NCBI GenBank assembly: GCA_025356335.1
Contig: JANXUF010000065.1
Span: 1 to 37,516, forward strand
Source: Actinomycetes bacterium
GTDB lineage: Bacteria; Actinomycetota; Acidimicrobiia; Acidimicrobiales; Ilumatobacteraceae
Length of the DNA: 37,516 nt
Direction: 5' to 3'
The notes under the pieces are model-generated. The model was not told the origin of the DNA and made no database searches. It saw only the letters and a list, made by a program, of their open reading frames with translations. Of the stretch, positions 1 to 7,954 are shown piece by piece; within the stretch, counting starts at the first letter, position 1; the number at the start of each line of letters is the position of its first letter. A program made the translations under genes and the position numbers.

Positions 1-1397
1 CAGTGTTTGTGGCGGGTTCGTTTGACTTGCCAGTTCGACATCTTGCGTTTGATGACTCTCGGGTTTGCTCGGAGTCGTCGGGCTGGGTTGAGTCGTTCGA
101 CGAGTTCACGCATGACGTGGAGCAGTAGGCCGGTGGGACGATCAGTGCCCGGAGGGGGGGAAGTCGCCCGGTTGGGCGATGGAACGACGGGCGATGCGTA
201 GTGCAGCAACGAACGACACCCGGTTGGGGTCGGTGCCGGCGTGGATCGCTGCTTCCCACATGACCGCGCGAATCGCGTAGTGGCAGCACAAATGACCCCA
301 GATCTCTTGTTGGACGAGGTCCGGGGATTTCGAGCGGAGCACGAGACGCGGGCCTCGTTGATGCGTTTTGAGTTCGTCGAACACGTTCTCGATTTCCCAG
401 CGTTGCGAATAGCCGACAGCCATCTCGGTCGCTGAGATCTCCGCAGGATCCAACATCGTGGTGATCAAGCGGTACTCGGTGTCGTTGGTCCGGCCGTCGT
501 CGATGGTGTATTCAACGACACGCACGACGAGGCCGGCACCTCGGCGTTTGAAGTTCGAGATCTCAAAGATCTTGGCGAGGAACGAACCGTCAGCGAACAC
601 CTCGATTGGATCGAGCCGTTGGTTTGCTTTCATCCGCCACAACAGATCGGCCCCCGTCTGGCTGGCTGTCTCCCACAGTTTGAACCCGTAAAACCCTCGG
701 TCTGCCAGGCACAACATGCCCGGCTGCAAACTCGACACGAGCCCGCGTGCGAGCGTCACCTCACCCGTCGAGCAGGTCCCTGTCACCGCCGCGAAGATCG
801 CGTGAGTCCCGCATTCCACCAGACCAACCACCCGTGCCTGCGGGAACGCCGACCTCTCACCTTTGTTCACCCCCGGGCGACCAAAGAACGCATCATTCAC
901 CGCTGTATCGGCGACATCCAACATCGTCGCGTCGATCGCCACCAACCTGCGCCCCACCAAAAACGCCGACGGTGACCCAACACCGGCCAACGGCCGCGCG
1001 ACCCGCACGAACAACGCACGCACCGCCTCAAACCCGAGACGTCGCCGAGCCTGGAAGATCGCCGATCCCGACGGCGCCGTCCACGACTGCCGCCACGACG
1101 ACAACCAACTCAACCCGTCCGTCAAACTGGCGAACACATCCTCATACGAACCATCCGAAAACATCGCCATCCCAATCACGAAATATGCGACAACCCGCGC
1201 CGGTAACGACCGCCGACGCTGCTCAGTCCGCCCCACCTCCGCGATCACCCCGTCCACCACATCCGACGGGAACACCCTCGCCAACAACCCGATCGACACC
1301 AAATCCGACAAACGACGATCAGACACAGGCTTCAACTGTCCAGCACGCGGCACACCACCAAACTACACCCACACCACCTTAACTTAAGGGTATTGCT
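1..1397 (-). mobile_element. IS4-family insertion sequence, left part off the window
   Basis: The transposase gene at 142-1353 defines the element. On its upstream side the AT-rich palindrome CTTAACTTAAG (1378-1388), followed by GGTATTGC, is the best candidate for the right terminus; it stands out from the GC-rich surroundings. No matching inverted copy is visible in 1-141, so the other end probably lies before base 1, or the copy is truncated. The limits given are approximate and no target-site duplication can be shown. Confidence 0.5.
142..1353 (-). CDS. IS4-family transposase (DDE)
   Basis: 403 aa, starting at GTG 1353. The N-terminal ~110 residues resemble the IS4 transposase N-terminal domain. 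The rest is a DDE transposase fold: first Asp in LVAIDATMLD, second Asp in LCLADRGFYG, and the Glu in the IS4 signature Y-x2-R-x3-E-x6-K, seen in YSQRWEIENVFDELK. Length is normal and there is no internal stop, so the enzyme looks intact and would cut and paste its own element. It lies upstream of the XRE regulator in the same orientation, but it is mobile and not part of that gene's operon. Confidence 0.9.
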   Translation of the reverse strand: MPRAGQLKPVSDRRLSDLVSIGLLARVFPSDVVDGVIAEVGRTEQRRRSLPARVVAYFVIGMAMFSDGSYEDVFASLTDGLSWLSSWRQSWTAPSGSAIFQARRRLGFEAVRALFVRVARPLAGVGSPSAFLVGRRLVAIDATMLDVADTAVNDAFFGRPGVNKGERSAFPQARVVGLVECGTHAIFAAVTGTCSTGEVTLARGLVSSLQPGMLCLADRGFYGFKLWETASQTGADLLWRMKANQRLDPIEVFADGSFLAKIFEISNFKRRGAGLVVRVVEYTIDDGRTNDTEYRLITTMLDPAEISATEMAVGYSQRWEIENVFDELKTHQRGPRLVLRSKSPDLVQQEIWGHLCCHYAIRAVMWEAAIHAGTDPNRVSFVAALRIARRSIAQPGDFPPSGH

Positions 1398-1519
1398 ATT
1401 AGGCCCGGGTGTGTCGGCGTCCAGCTGAGCTCGGTTCGGGTGACTGCGCTCGAAGACGGTTGGTCCATGGCGAAGATCTCGCCGCTTCGGGATCCCCAGC
1501 TCTACGTCGACAGCGGATA

Positions 1520-2380
1520 TCAACCAGCTTCGGGCGGTGTCCGTTCCGCAACGCCGTCCGGTCCGGGCCGGGGAGTGCGGTCGGTTTGACTCGCCTGCCG
1601 TGAGTAGATGACGAGTCGCAGGTCGGGGTTGTCGTTGGATTGGAAGCTGTGGTGTGCCCACGTCTGCGGGGCGCGTCGACTTGACCAGATTGTTTTCAGT
1701 CCTGATGTGCTGGTGCCGACGTCGTGCTTGGCCCACCATTCCCGGAAGACGGGGCTTGTCGTGCTGAGACGGCCGACGAGGTCGATGAAGGCTGGGTCTC
1801 CGTCGTAGAGGTCGTAGGCCGCTCTGAACCGAGCGACGACTCGTTGCGCCTCCGTGCGCCAGCCCGTGCCGAACGCCTGTTTGGCGGACGGGTGGGTCAT
1901 GATGATCGAGACGGTGTTGCGGTCCTGCTCGTCCAGCAGTGCGAAGTCGGTGAGCAGCTCGGTGGCGGCGTTGTTCCATGCGAGCACGTCGAAGCGGCGG
2001 CCGACGACGTAGGCCGGTTGCCCGAGTGTCGAGAGCATCTCGCACATGCTGTCGGGGACCAGCTCGCGGACGAACTTGGCGCGGGTGGTGGGGCGGGCGA
2101 GGGCGACGAGGTGGCGGTGCTCTGCGGCGTCCAGCTGTAGGGCTACAGCGAGCGCATCGAGTGTTGCATTGGAGGGGTTGACGGCGCGGCCTTGTTCGAG
2201 GCGGATGTACCAGTCCACGCCGATTCCGGCGAGCTCGGCGATCTCTTCGCGTCGCAGGCCCGGCGTACGCCGCCGGCGACCGTCGTGGCGTCGCAGGATC
2301 GACGGGTCGAGGCGCTCGCGACGTGAGCGCAGGAAGTCGCCGAACTCGCGGCGTGGAAGATCTCCGACATCGAGGAGCAG
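1520..2380 (-). CDS. XRE-family transcriptional regulator with MLTR ligand domain; 5' end damaged or unusual
   Basis: The frame is open from 2404 to the stop at 1520. It encodes an N-terminal helix-turn-helix (residues such as RRRTPGLRREEIAELAG and VDWYIRLEQGR) and a C-terminal MmyB-like ligand-binding domain (AYVVGRRFDVLAWNNAA, then DPAFIDLVGRLSTTSPVFREWW). No ATG, GTG or TTG precedes the helix-turn-helix in this frame. The first is the GTG at 2218, which would remove half of the DNA-binding domain. CTG at 2380 is possible. Alternatively ATG 2370 (MSE...) lies one frame off, and one inserted base just after it would join it to the conserved reading frame. The gene is divergent from the hydroxylase operon and shares a dyad operator region with it, so it probably controls that operon. 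It could be a recent pseudogene or contain a base-call error. Confidence 0.7.
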   Translation of the reverse strand: MLLDVGDLPRREFGDFLRSRRERLDPSILRRHDGRRRRTPGLRREEIAELAGIGVDWYIRLEQGRAVNPSNATLDALAVALQLDAAEHRHLVALARPTTRAKFVRELVPDSMCEMLSTLGQPAYVVGRRFDVLAWNNAATELLTDFALLDEQDRNTVSIIMTHPSAKQAFGTGWRTEAQRVVARFRAAYDLYDGDPAFIDLVGRLSTTSPVFREWWAKHDVGTSTSGLKTIWSSRRAPQTWAHHSFQSNDNPDLRLVIYSRQASQTDRTPRPGPDGVAERTPPEAG

Positions 2381-2393
2381 AGGACTACTGATC

Positions 2394-2414
2394 CCAGGAT
2401 AGTACTACCCCTGG
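2394..2414. promoter_or_regulatory. Dyad operator-like site between regulator and hydroxylase operon
   Basis: The palindrome TAGTACTA (2400-2407) is flanked by CCAGG (2394-2398) and CCTGG (2410-2414), giving a nested dyad in the divergent intergenic region. A possible plus-strand promoter overlaps it: CTGGCA (2411-2416), an 18-bp spacer and GATACT (2435-2440). Binding by the neighbouring XRE regulator is an inference from position and symmetry. Confidence 0.45.
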
Positions 2415-2475
2415 CAAAGAGTTGCACCGTTGTCGATACTGGTCGAACACCGACGTTTTCCGAAGGAGTGCGACC

Positions 2476-2940
2476 ATGCCGATCGAGAGGATCGCCGTTG
2501 GGCTGACGGTCAACGGCTGCGCTGTAGAACAGTGGATCGATCCGTGTGCGATGTTGCTCGACGTGCTGCACGAACTTGGTCTGAGCGGGACGAAGAAGGG
2601 CTGCGAGATGGGCGCGTGTGGTGCGTGTACGGCGTTGGCCGATGGTCGCCGCATCGTCTCGTGTTTGGCATTGGCCGCTTCCTACGCAGGCGCGGCGATC
2701 ACCACGATCGAGGGCGTCGGCACGCCCGATGAGCTGCACCCGTTGCAGGAGGCGTTCATCGACCACGACGCACTGCAGTGCGGTTACTGCACTCCCGGTC
2801 AGATCATGTCGGCGTTGGGACTGATCGCTGAGGGCTGCTGCGACCGGGCGACGATTCGGGAGGGCCTGAGCGGGAACCTCTGCCGTTGCGGGGCGTATCC
2901 GAGGATCGTTGCTGCTGTTGCAGAGGCGGCGGGGTTGTGA
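2476..2940 (+). CDS. Molybdenum hydroxylase 2Fe-2S subunit (PaoA/YagT-like)
   Basis: 154 aa. It carries electrons between the molybdopterin and FAD subunits of a xanthine dehydrogenase-family enzyme. A plant-type 2Fe-2S site is formed by C43, C48, C51 and C63 (GCEMGACGAC). The helical 2Fe-2S domain has C102 and C105 (QCGYCTPG) and C136 and C138 (NLCRCG). The start at ATG 2476 is favoured over an upstream in-frame start because AAGGAG (2463-2468) lies 7 bases ahead of it. There is no Tat signal peptide, unlike the periplasmic E. coli PaoA, so this enzyme is probably cytoplasmic. The stop overlaps the start of the FAD subunit (GTGA). Confidence 0.93.
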   Translation: MPIERIAVGLTVNGCAVEQWIDPCAMLLDVLHELGLSGTKKGCEMGACGACTALADGRRIVSCLALAASYAGAAITTIEGVGTPDELHPLQEAFIDHDALQCGYCTPGQIMSALGLIAEGCCDRATIREGLSGNLCRCGAYPRIVAAVAEAAGL

Positions 2941-3926
2941 GCGGTGTCGCCTTCGCCTACTCGCGTGCCGCTGATGTCGCCGACGCAGTGGCACGTGGTG
3001 GCGCGCCCGGGGCGGCGTTCGTCGCCGGTGGCACCGATCTGTTGCAGCTGTGGAAGGCCGGCAGGGCGACACCGACGGAGTTGATCGATGTGTACGGGCT
3101 CGGGCTTGATGGCATCGGGGTCGACGGCGACGAGCTGTCGATCGGGGCCACTGCGAGGCTGAGCGACGTTGCCCGTCATCCGTTTGTCGTCGACCAGCAT
3201 CCGCTGATTGCCGAGGCGGTCCTCGCGAGCGCGAGCGGCCAGATCCGGAACATGGCGACGGTCGGGGGCAACCTGTTGCAACGGACTCGTTGCCCGTATT
3301 TTCGCACGGCCGGCATGGCGTGCAACAAGCACCGTCCGGGTTCGGGATGTGGGGCGCTCGACGGTGAGGACCGCCATGCTGCGTTGTTCGGGGCCGGCTC
3401 GTCGTGTGTCGCCACTCATCCGTCGGATCTGGCGGTCGCGCTCGTGGCGCTCGACGCGACCGTCGAGGTCAGCGGGGCGCGAGGCGTTCGCCGTGTTGGT
3501 TTGAGCGAGCTCTATCGACTGCCCGGCGAGAGACCCGATGTCGACACCACCCTTGCCGCTGGCGAGTTGATCACGCGGGTGCTCGTCCCACGAGCCGCAT
3601 CCATCGGGCGGCTGGCGACGTACGTGAAGGTTCGTGATCGGGCCTCGTTCGAGTTCGCGTTGTTGTCCGTCGCTGCGGTCATCCGCATCGACGCTGGAAC
3701 GATCGTCCACGCTCGGCTCGTCTGCGGCGGGGTGGCGCCCGCTCCCTGGCGACTGCCAGCCGGCGAGGCGCTGCTCATCGGTCAGAAACCGGAACGTGGC
3801 GTGTTCACTGTTGCAGCGGCAGCGGCAGTCGAGGGTGCTCCGCCGCTGCCAGGCAACAGTTTCAAGGTGGAGTTGCTGCGCCGCGCACTGGTGCGGACCC
3901 TGACCACGATCGCGACTGGATCATGA
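2937..3926 (+). CDS. Molybdenum hydroxylase FAD subunit with extra 4Fe-4S motif (PaoB/YagS-like)
   Basis: 329 aa, starting at the GTG that overlaps the previous stop by 4 bases. The N-terminal FAD-binding domain shows FVAGGTDLLQLWK and the NMATVGGNLLQR loop; a CO-dehydrogenase flavoprotein C-terminal domain follows. Four cysteines (C119, C129, C138, C157) lie in an insert reading RCPYFR, CNKHRPGSGC and CVATHPSD. This arrangement is typical of the PaoB/YagS branch, whose FAD subunit carries a 4Fe-4S cluster. The substrate cannot be read from the sequence; aldehydes or N-heterocycles are the usual range. It overlaps the large subunit by 4 bases (ATGA). Confidence 0.92.
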   Translation: MSGVAFAYSRAADVADAVARGGAPGAAFVAGGTDLLQLWKAGRATPTELIDVYGLGLDGIGVDGDELSIGATARLSDVARHPFVVDQHPLIAEAVLASASGQIRNMATVGGNLLQRTRCPYFRTAGMACNKHRPGSGCGALDGEDRHAALFGAGSSCVATHPSDLAVALVALDATVEVSGARGVRRVGLSELYRLPGERPDVDTTLAAGELITRVLVPRAASIGRLATYVKVRDRASFEFALLSVAAVIRIDAGTIVHARLVCGGVAPAPWRLPAGEALLIGQKPERGVFTVAAAAAVEGAPPLPGNSFKVELLRRALVRTLTTIATGS

Positions 3927-6052
3927 GCGGAGAACGCGCACGTCGGATCGAGGGCGCCCTGAAAGTCACCGGCCGCGCCGAGTATGCCGGCGAGGTACGT
4001 CCCGACGGGATGCTCCACGCCGCCCTGGTTCAGGCCGAGATCACGTGTGGCGATGTCGTCGGCATCGACGACAGCGCAGCCAGGCACACGCCAGGATTCG
4101 TCGATCAGGTGTCCTACGACGACGCCCGCTCGCTGGCGCCGTCGACGGCGACAGCATTGATCCGTGAACCCGTCGTCCATTTCCCGGGCCAGCCGGTGGG
4201 GCTGACCGCCGCCGACACACTGCTCGCGGCACGGACCGCCGCAGCCAGGGTGCGCGTCGACTACGTGGAACGCCCGTCGGTGGCGGCCATCGATCAAGCC
4301 CTCGATGAGGCGTACGCACCGGCGATGGCGGGACGGATCATCGGGGCAAGCCATCGTGGCGATCCTGCCGTTGCGCTCACCGGTGCCCACCTGGTCGTGC
4401 GCAACCGCTACCAGACCGCGGTCAACAATCACCACCCGATGGAGCCCCATGTGGTCGTGTGCTGGTGGGAGGGCGAGCAGGTCGTGGTGCACACCAGCAC
4501 CCAGGCGGTGTACGGCACACGGGCGATCATCGCCCACGCCCTCGCCATGCCCGCCGACGACGTACGCGTGGTCTGCCGGTACCTCGGTGGAGGCTTCGGC
4601 TGCAAGGGCCAGCTGTGGTGGCCGTGGATGCTGTGGACGCTGACAGCGTCCAAGCGCACCGGCCGTCCCATACGGCTGGAACTGACCCGCGCCCAAATGT
4701 TCACACTCGTCGGTCGGCGCCAAGAGACCGTGCAGGATCTGGCGGTCGGGTTCGACGCCACGGGCCGGCTGGTGGCGATCGAGCACGACGTGCTCGCCCA
4801 GACCTCCACTCACGGCGAGTACTGCGACACCACCGCAGAGGTGTCGCGCCGCCTCTACGCCTGTCCCAACGTGCGCACTCTCCACCGTCTCGTCCGTACC
4901 AACGAGCCGCAACCGATCCCGATGCGCGCTCCCGGAACCGCGCCCGGCACGTTCGCCCTCGAGTCCGCCCTCGACGAGGCAGCCGAACAACTCGGCATTG
5001 ACCCGGTCGAGTTGCGAGTCCGCAACTTCGCCGACCATGACCACGACGCTGACGTCCCCTGGTCGAGCAACAGCCTGCTGCAGTGCTACCAGGTCGCCGC
5101 CGACCGATTCGGCTGGGCGCAACGACCAGCGTCGGCCACTGTCGTCGACGGTCGATGGCGCATTGGTTGGGGGATGGCCACCACCTGCTACCCGGCACAC
5201 CGCCAACCGTGTCGCGTGCGCGTCCGTCTACAACCCGACGGCACGATTGTGGTCCAGTGCGGCACGCAGGACATGGGTTCAGGCACCTACACCGTGCTCG
5301 CCCAGATGGTGGCCGACGCGCTGGGCGTGCCGCTGTCGCAGGTCACCGTGGAACTCGGCGACACGTTGTTGCCTGAGGGCCCGTTCTCCGGCGGATCCCA
5401 GGTCACCGCGAGCATGTTCCCGGCGGCGCGCCAAGCCACCGATGCACTACGCGCACAGCTCGCCGAGCTCGGCATGGGCCATGACGAGACGCTTGCCGAC
5501 GCCGTCCAACGCATCGCCCCCGACGGCATCGAGGCCGAAGGTGCCGCCACTGCGAACGCCGACATCGACGTGCGATGCATGAGCTTCGGCGCGATCTTCA
5601 CCGAGGTCGGCGTGGACGCAGACCTCGCAGAGATCCGCGTGCGCCGCGTGACCGCAGCATTCGCGACCGGTCGGGTCCTCAACCCGCTGCTCACCGAAAG
5701 CCAACACATCGGCGGGTTGATCGGCGGCATCGGCATGACACTGCTCGAACAAACGGTGACCGACCGTTCATCCGGACGGATCATCGGCGACAACCTCGCC
5801 GACTACCTCGTGCCCGTTCACGCCGACATGCCCGAGTTCGACATCGCCCTCATCGACGAGGACGACACCTACCTGCCAGGGGGCGTGAAAGGCGTCGGCA
5901 TGCTCGGCACCGCCGGCATCCAAGCCGCGATCGCCAACGCCATCCACCACGCCACCGGCACCCGCGTCCGCCACCTCCCCATCCGAATCGAAGACCTCCT
6001 CCACGAGCTCCCTGCCACCACGCCGGGTGCGCTCCCCTCGATGTCAGAGTAG
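3923..6052 (+). CDS. Molybdenum hydroxylase molybdopterin-binding subunit, catalytic Glu replaced by Met
   Basis: 709 aa, PaoC/YagR-like, with aldehyde oxidase/xanthine dehydrogenase a/b hammerhead and molybdopterin-binding domains. Visible family motifs are GGGFGCKG (222-229), the Arg of PMRAPG (R335), GTQDMGSGTYTVLAQ and GPFSGGSQVTAS. Near the C-terminus the family motif K-G-x-G-E, whose Glu is the catalytic base (Glu1261 in bovine xanthine oxidoreductase), reads KGVGM here (Met660, codon ATG at 5900-5902). The rest of that region (ANAIHHATGTRVR, LPIRIEDLL) is well kept, so this is a substitution and not a frame error. The protein may be inactive or have altered chemistry. No XdhC/PaoD-type maturation factor is encoded nearby. 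Confidence 0.9.
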   Translation: MSGERARRIEGALKVTGRAEYAGEVRPDGMLHAALVQAEITCGDVVGIDDSAARHTPGFVDQVSYDDARSLAPSTATALIREPVVHFPGQPVGLTAADTLLAARTAAARVRVDYVERPSVAAIDQALDEAYAPAMAGRIIGASHRGDPAVALTGAHLVVRNRYQTAVNNHHPMEPHVVVCWWEGEQVVVHTSTQAVYGTRAIIAHALAMPADDVRVVCRYLGGGFGCKGQLWWPWMLWTLTASKRTGRPIRLELTRAQMFTLVGRRQETVQDLAVGFDATGRLVAIEHDVLAQTSTHGEYCDTTAEVSRRLYACPNVRTLHRLVRTNEPQPIPMRAPGTAPGTFALESALDEAAEQLGIDPVELRVRNFADHDHDADVPWSSNSLLQCYQVAADRFGWAQRPASATVVDGRWRIGWGMATTCYPAHRQPCRVRVRLQPDGTIVVQCGTQDMGSGTYTVLAQMVADALGVPLSQVTVELGDTLLPEGPFSGGSQVTASMFPAARQATDALRAQLAELGMGHDETLADAVQRIAPDGIEAEGAATANADIDVRCMSFGAIFTEVGVDADLAEIRVRRVTAAFATGRVLNPLLTESQHIGGLIGGIGMTLLEQTVTDRSSGRIIGDNLADYLVPVHADMPEFDIALIDEDDTYLPGGVKGVGMLGTAGIQAAIANAIHHATGTRVRHLPIRIEDLLHELPATTPGALPSMSE

Positions 6053-6165
6053 ATGGACCGAATCTCCAGTGGTGGCTCCCATGTTCCGGTCGACCCTCGG
6101 ACGTCGGCTTGACCCAGGCTTGACCCGCCCGGAGCGTCGCCTGCCTTTGCGATGCCGCATGACGG

Positions 6166-6570
6166 TCATTCGTCATCGAGATAGGAGTCGCGCACGCTGC
6201 TCAGCTTCGTGTTCCCCGCAGCTTCGCCATCGTCAGCTGCGAGCACCTTGACTGTGTAACCGGGTACTTGCTGGCGAACCGGCCGCTGCGCGACGCAGCG
6301 ACCGTCTTGGTGTGCTTCAACGCCCGCTTGTACGGATACTGCGGCACCCTCGACTTGTCCGCCCGGATGTCGCGACGGCTGCGTGGTGCACCCTGACCTC
6401 GAAGCTTTCGATCTTGAAGATCTTCCTCTCGACATTTTCCATAGAGGCATGTGCAGAACGGTCCTCGAACCCAGGTATGGCCTCGCGGACCCCCAGCGAC
6501 ACCCCGTTGGACAACAACCGCTGGATGCGCACGGCGAGCCAATGCGACAGCATGATGACCGCGACCACTG
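6166..6570 (-). pseudogene. Decayed gene of unknown family, at least two frameshifts
   Basis: Three minus-strand frames join into one protein-like sequence. One frame gives MLSHWLAVRIQRLL to IFKIESFEVRV (about 6568 to 6380). A second gives RDIRADKSRVPQYPYKRALK to RFASKYP (about 6380 to 6265). A third gives GYTVKVLAADDGEAAGN to RDSYLDDE and a stop at 6166. Each switch needs one small indel, near 6362-6390 and 6258-6275. The joined C-terminus (RFxxxYPGYxVxVLxxDDG, then SVRDSY) reads like a real protein end, but I cannot name the family. The 113 bases between this remnant and the hydroxylase stop show nothing further. Confidence 0.4.
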
Positions 6571-6650
6571 ACAGACTGGCGTCCGTCGATGGTAGTCCGC
6601 GGCCGACGCGCCACCGACTGTTTCGGCGTCATTGCGGTAACTGGTGAAAC

Positions 6651-6820
6651 TCAGATCGGTATGTCGGTTATCGCTTCCGAATCTCGTCCGCTTGCAGCAC
6701 GTCGAGGTCGGCACCCACGGCGACAGCGGCGATCAGGCAGTCGTTGAGGGATCGCACTTTTCGCCGATTCGCGGACGTCTGGGCGAGTCCATCGACGTTG
6801 CCGACGTTCCGTTCTAGTTG
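6651..6820 (-). pseudogene. Remnant of a PIN-domain (VapC-type) toxin gene, C-terminal part
   Basis: The frame ending at 6668 contains RKVRSLNDCLIAAVAVGADL followed by DVLQAD, which matches the third-acidic-residue helix and following strand of VapC PIN domains (typically RxxDCLIAAxAxxxxxxxLHxDxDF). A one-base shift just after VLQAD continues as DSEAITDIPI with a stop at 6651, the expected family ending. The N-terminal half, with the first catalytic Asp, and a partner antitoxin are not recognisable. It abuts the 3' end of the SCO6745-like gene. Confidence 0.5.
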
Positions 6821-6825
6821 TACAG

Positions 6826-7731
6826 CTAGCCGACCGGTGCAGCCTTCTTCGCCAGGTCGTGGGGACCTGAACTCAGATAGCCGAACCCTGCTCGAACCGC
6901 GGCACCCCATGGAACGATGATCGCCAGCAGTTCCTCGATGTCGTCGCCGATCGCTTCGATGGCCGCTTTCATCTGCGCGTCGGTGTCGATTTCGATCGAC
7001 TCGCGGACTGCCCGACCGGCGTCCGTGAATCCGACGTCATCGATCAGTCCATCGGATCTGAGCGCCTCGGCAGCAGTATCGAACTGCGCGTCGGTCCACG
7101 CACGCGTGCGGCTGTAGGAACGCATCGGCAGTCCCCAGTAGAGCTCGCTGAGCAGCCCGATCTGCGTGGCGTTCAACCCCTTGGAGATCCATGAGGCCGT
7201 ATGGCTGTCACCACGGTATTCCCGGAGCATGTCGCCGAGCCGCCACATCGTGCCGATCGGGACATCTGGCATATCCAACGAATGCAGGCCGGCGTACAAC
7301 GGCCGGCCCTCGGGGCGCAACGGCTCGACCGCTCGCGCCAACAACTCGTTGACCCGCTCGATACGGTCCGGTGACTCGCCGAGCAGCCGTACGAGTTGGG
7401 CAATCGCCCCGTCATCTCGCGCCCTGCAGATCGTCTCGGCGTCCGTCAGCCCCCATCCGAGTTCGACGGACGGCACAACCGCTTCGGGATTGAAGACACC
7501 GAATGCTGCGGCGACGACGTCGCCGGGAACCTGCCCCATCACGCTGCCGCGGCTGGTGAAATATGCAGGACCGTCAGGGAGTGCGACCTCGCCGGCCTTC
7601 CCCGGGCTCGGACCGAAGCCGAGCGCCTCGTAGTTGCGGTGGCATTCCGGCGAGAAGTAGACCTGACCGGTCAACGGTTCGAGCGCCGATGCGAGCTTGC
7701 GGGCGAGAACCGAGCGAGTGGCAGCATCCAT
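6826..7731 (-). CDS. SCO6745-like protein (helix-turn-helix-fold hypothetical)
   Basis: 301 aa. The N-terminus (RKLASALEPLTGQVYFSPECHRNYEALGF) and the segments YFTSRGSVMGQVPGDVVAAAFGVFNP, MWRLGDMLREYRGDSHTASW and RAWTDAQFDTAAEALRSDGL match the plan of the actinobacterial SCO6745 family: an alpha-helical part followed by a MarR-like winged helix. The family has no established reaction. There are no membrane segments or signal peptide. The gene stands alone between the decayed genes and the palindromic repeats near aroB, so the context gives no clue to its role. Confidence 0.75.
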   Translation of the reverse strand: MDAATRSVLARKLASALEPLTGQVYFSPECHRNYEALGFGPSPGKAGEVALPDGPAYFTSRGSVMGQVPGDVVAAAFGVFNPEAVVPSVELGWGLTDAETICRARDDGAIAQLVRLLGESPDRIERVNELLARAVEPLRPEGRPLYAGLHSLDMPDVPIGTMWRLGDMLREYRGDSHTASWISKGLNATQIGLLSELYWGLPMRSYSRTRAWTDAQFDTAAEALRSDGLIDDVGFTDAGRAVRESIEIDTDAQMKAAIEAIGDDIEELLAIIVPWGAAVRAGFGYLSSGPHDLAKKAAPVG

Positions 7732-7851
7732 CGCCGCACCATATGACGAACCGCTTGCACTGCCAGAGTCGGAGCGCCGCTGTCTACCGATCAGCGATGG
7801 CGCAGGCCAACGGCTGAGATGGCGCGTCGTGTGTCACAGGCACCCGGGCGC

Positions 7852-7954
7852 GGTTACGCAGATCCCGCCCGTCATCGCCGAATGGACGTGACCGCAACTG
7901 CCGGCCTTGACCAAGCGGTCACGCAGATTCCGTCAATCCGGCATGCACGTGACC
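7852..7954. repeat. Two palindromic repeat units (same family as 37382-37516)
   Basis: Unit 1 (7852-7893) runs from GGTTACGCAGAT to GGACGTGACC. Unit 2 (7917-7954) runs from GGTCACGCAGATTCCGTC to GCACGTGACC. Each has GGTCACG-type and CGTGACC arms that could pair as a hairpin. Unit 2 is close to the reverse complement of the units at the right end of the window (shared GGTCACG, GATTCCGT, CGG, ACGTGACC). The aroB stop codon (7933-7935) lies inside unit 2. Confidence 0.75.

Noticed and set aside
3782..5206. 474-aa minus-strand frame opposite the hydroxylase large subunit
   Set aside because: It lies opposite a gene with clear family motifs, and its composition is typical of a complementary-strand shadow.
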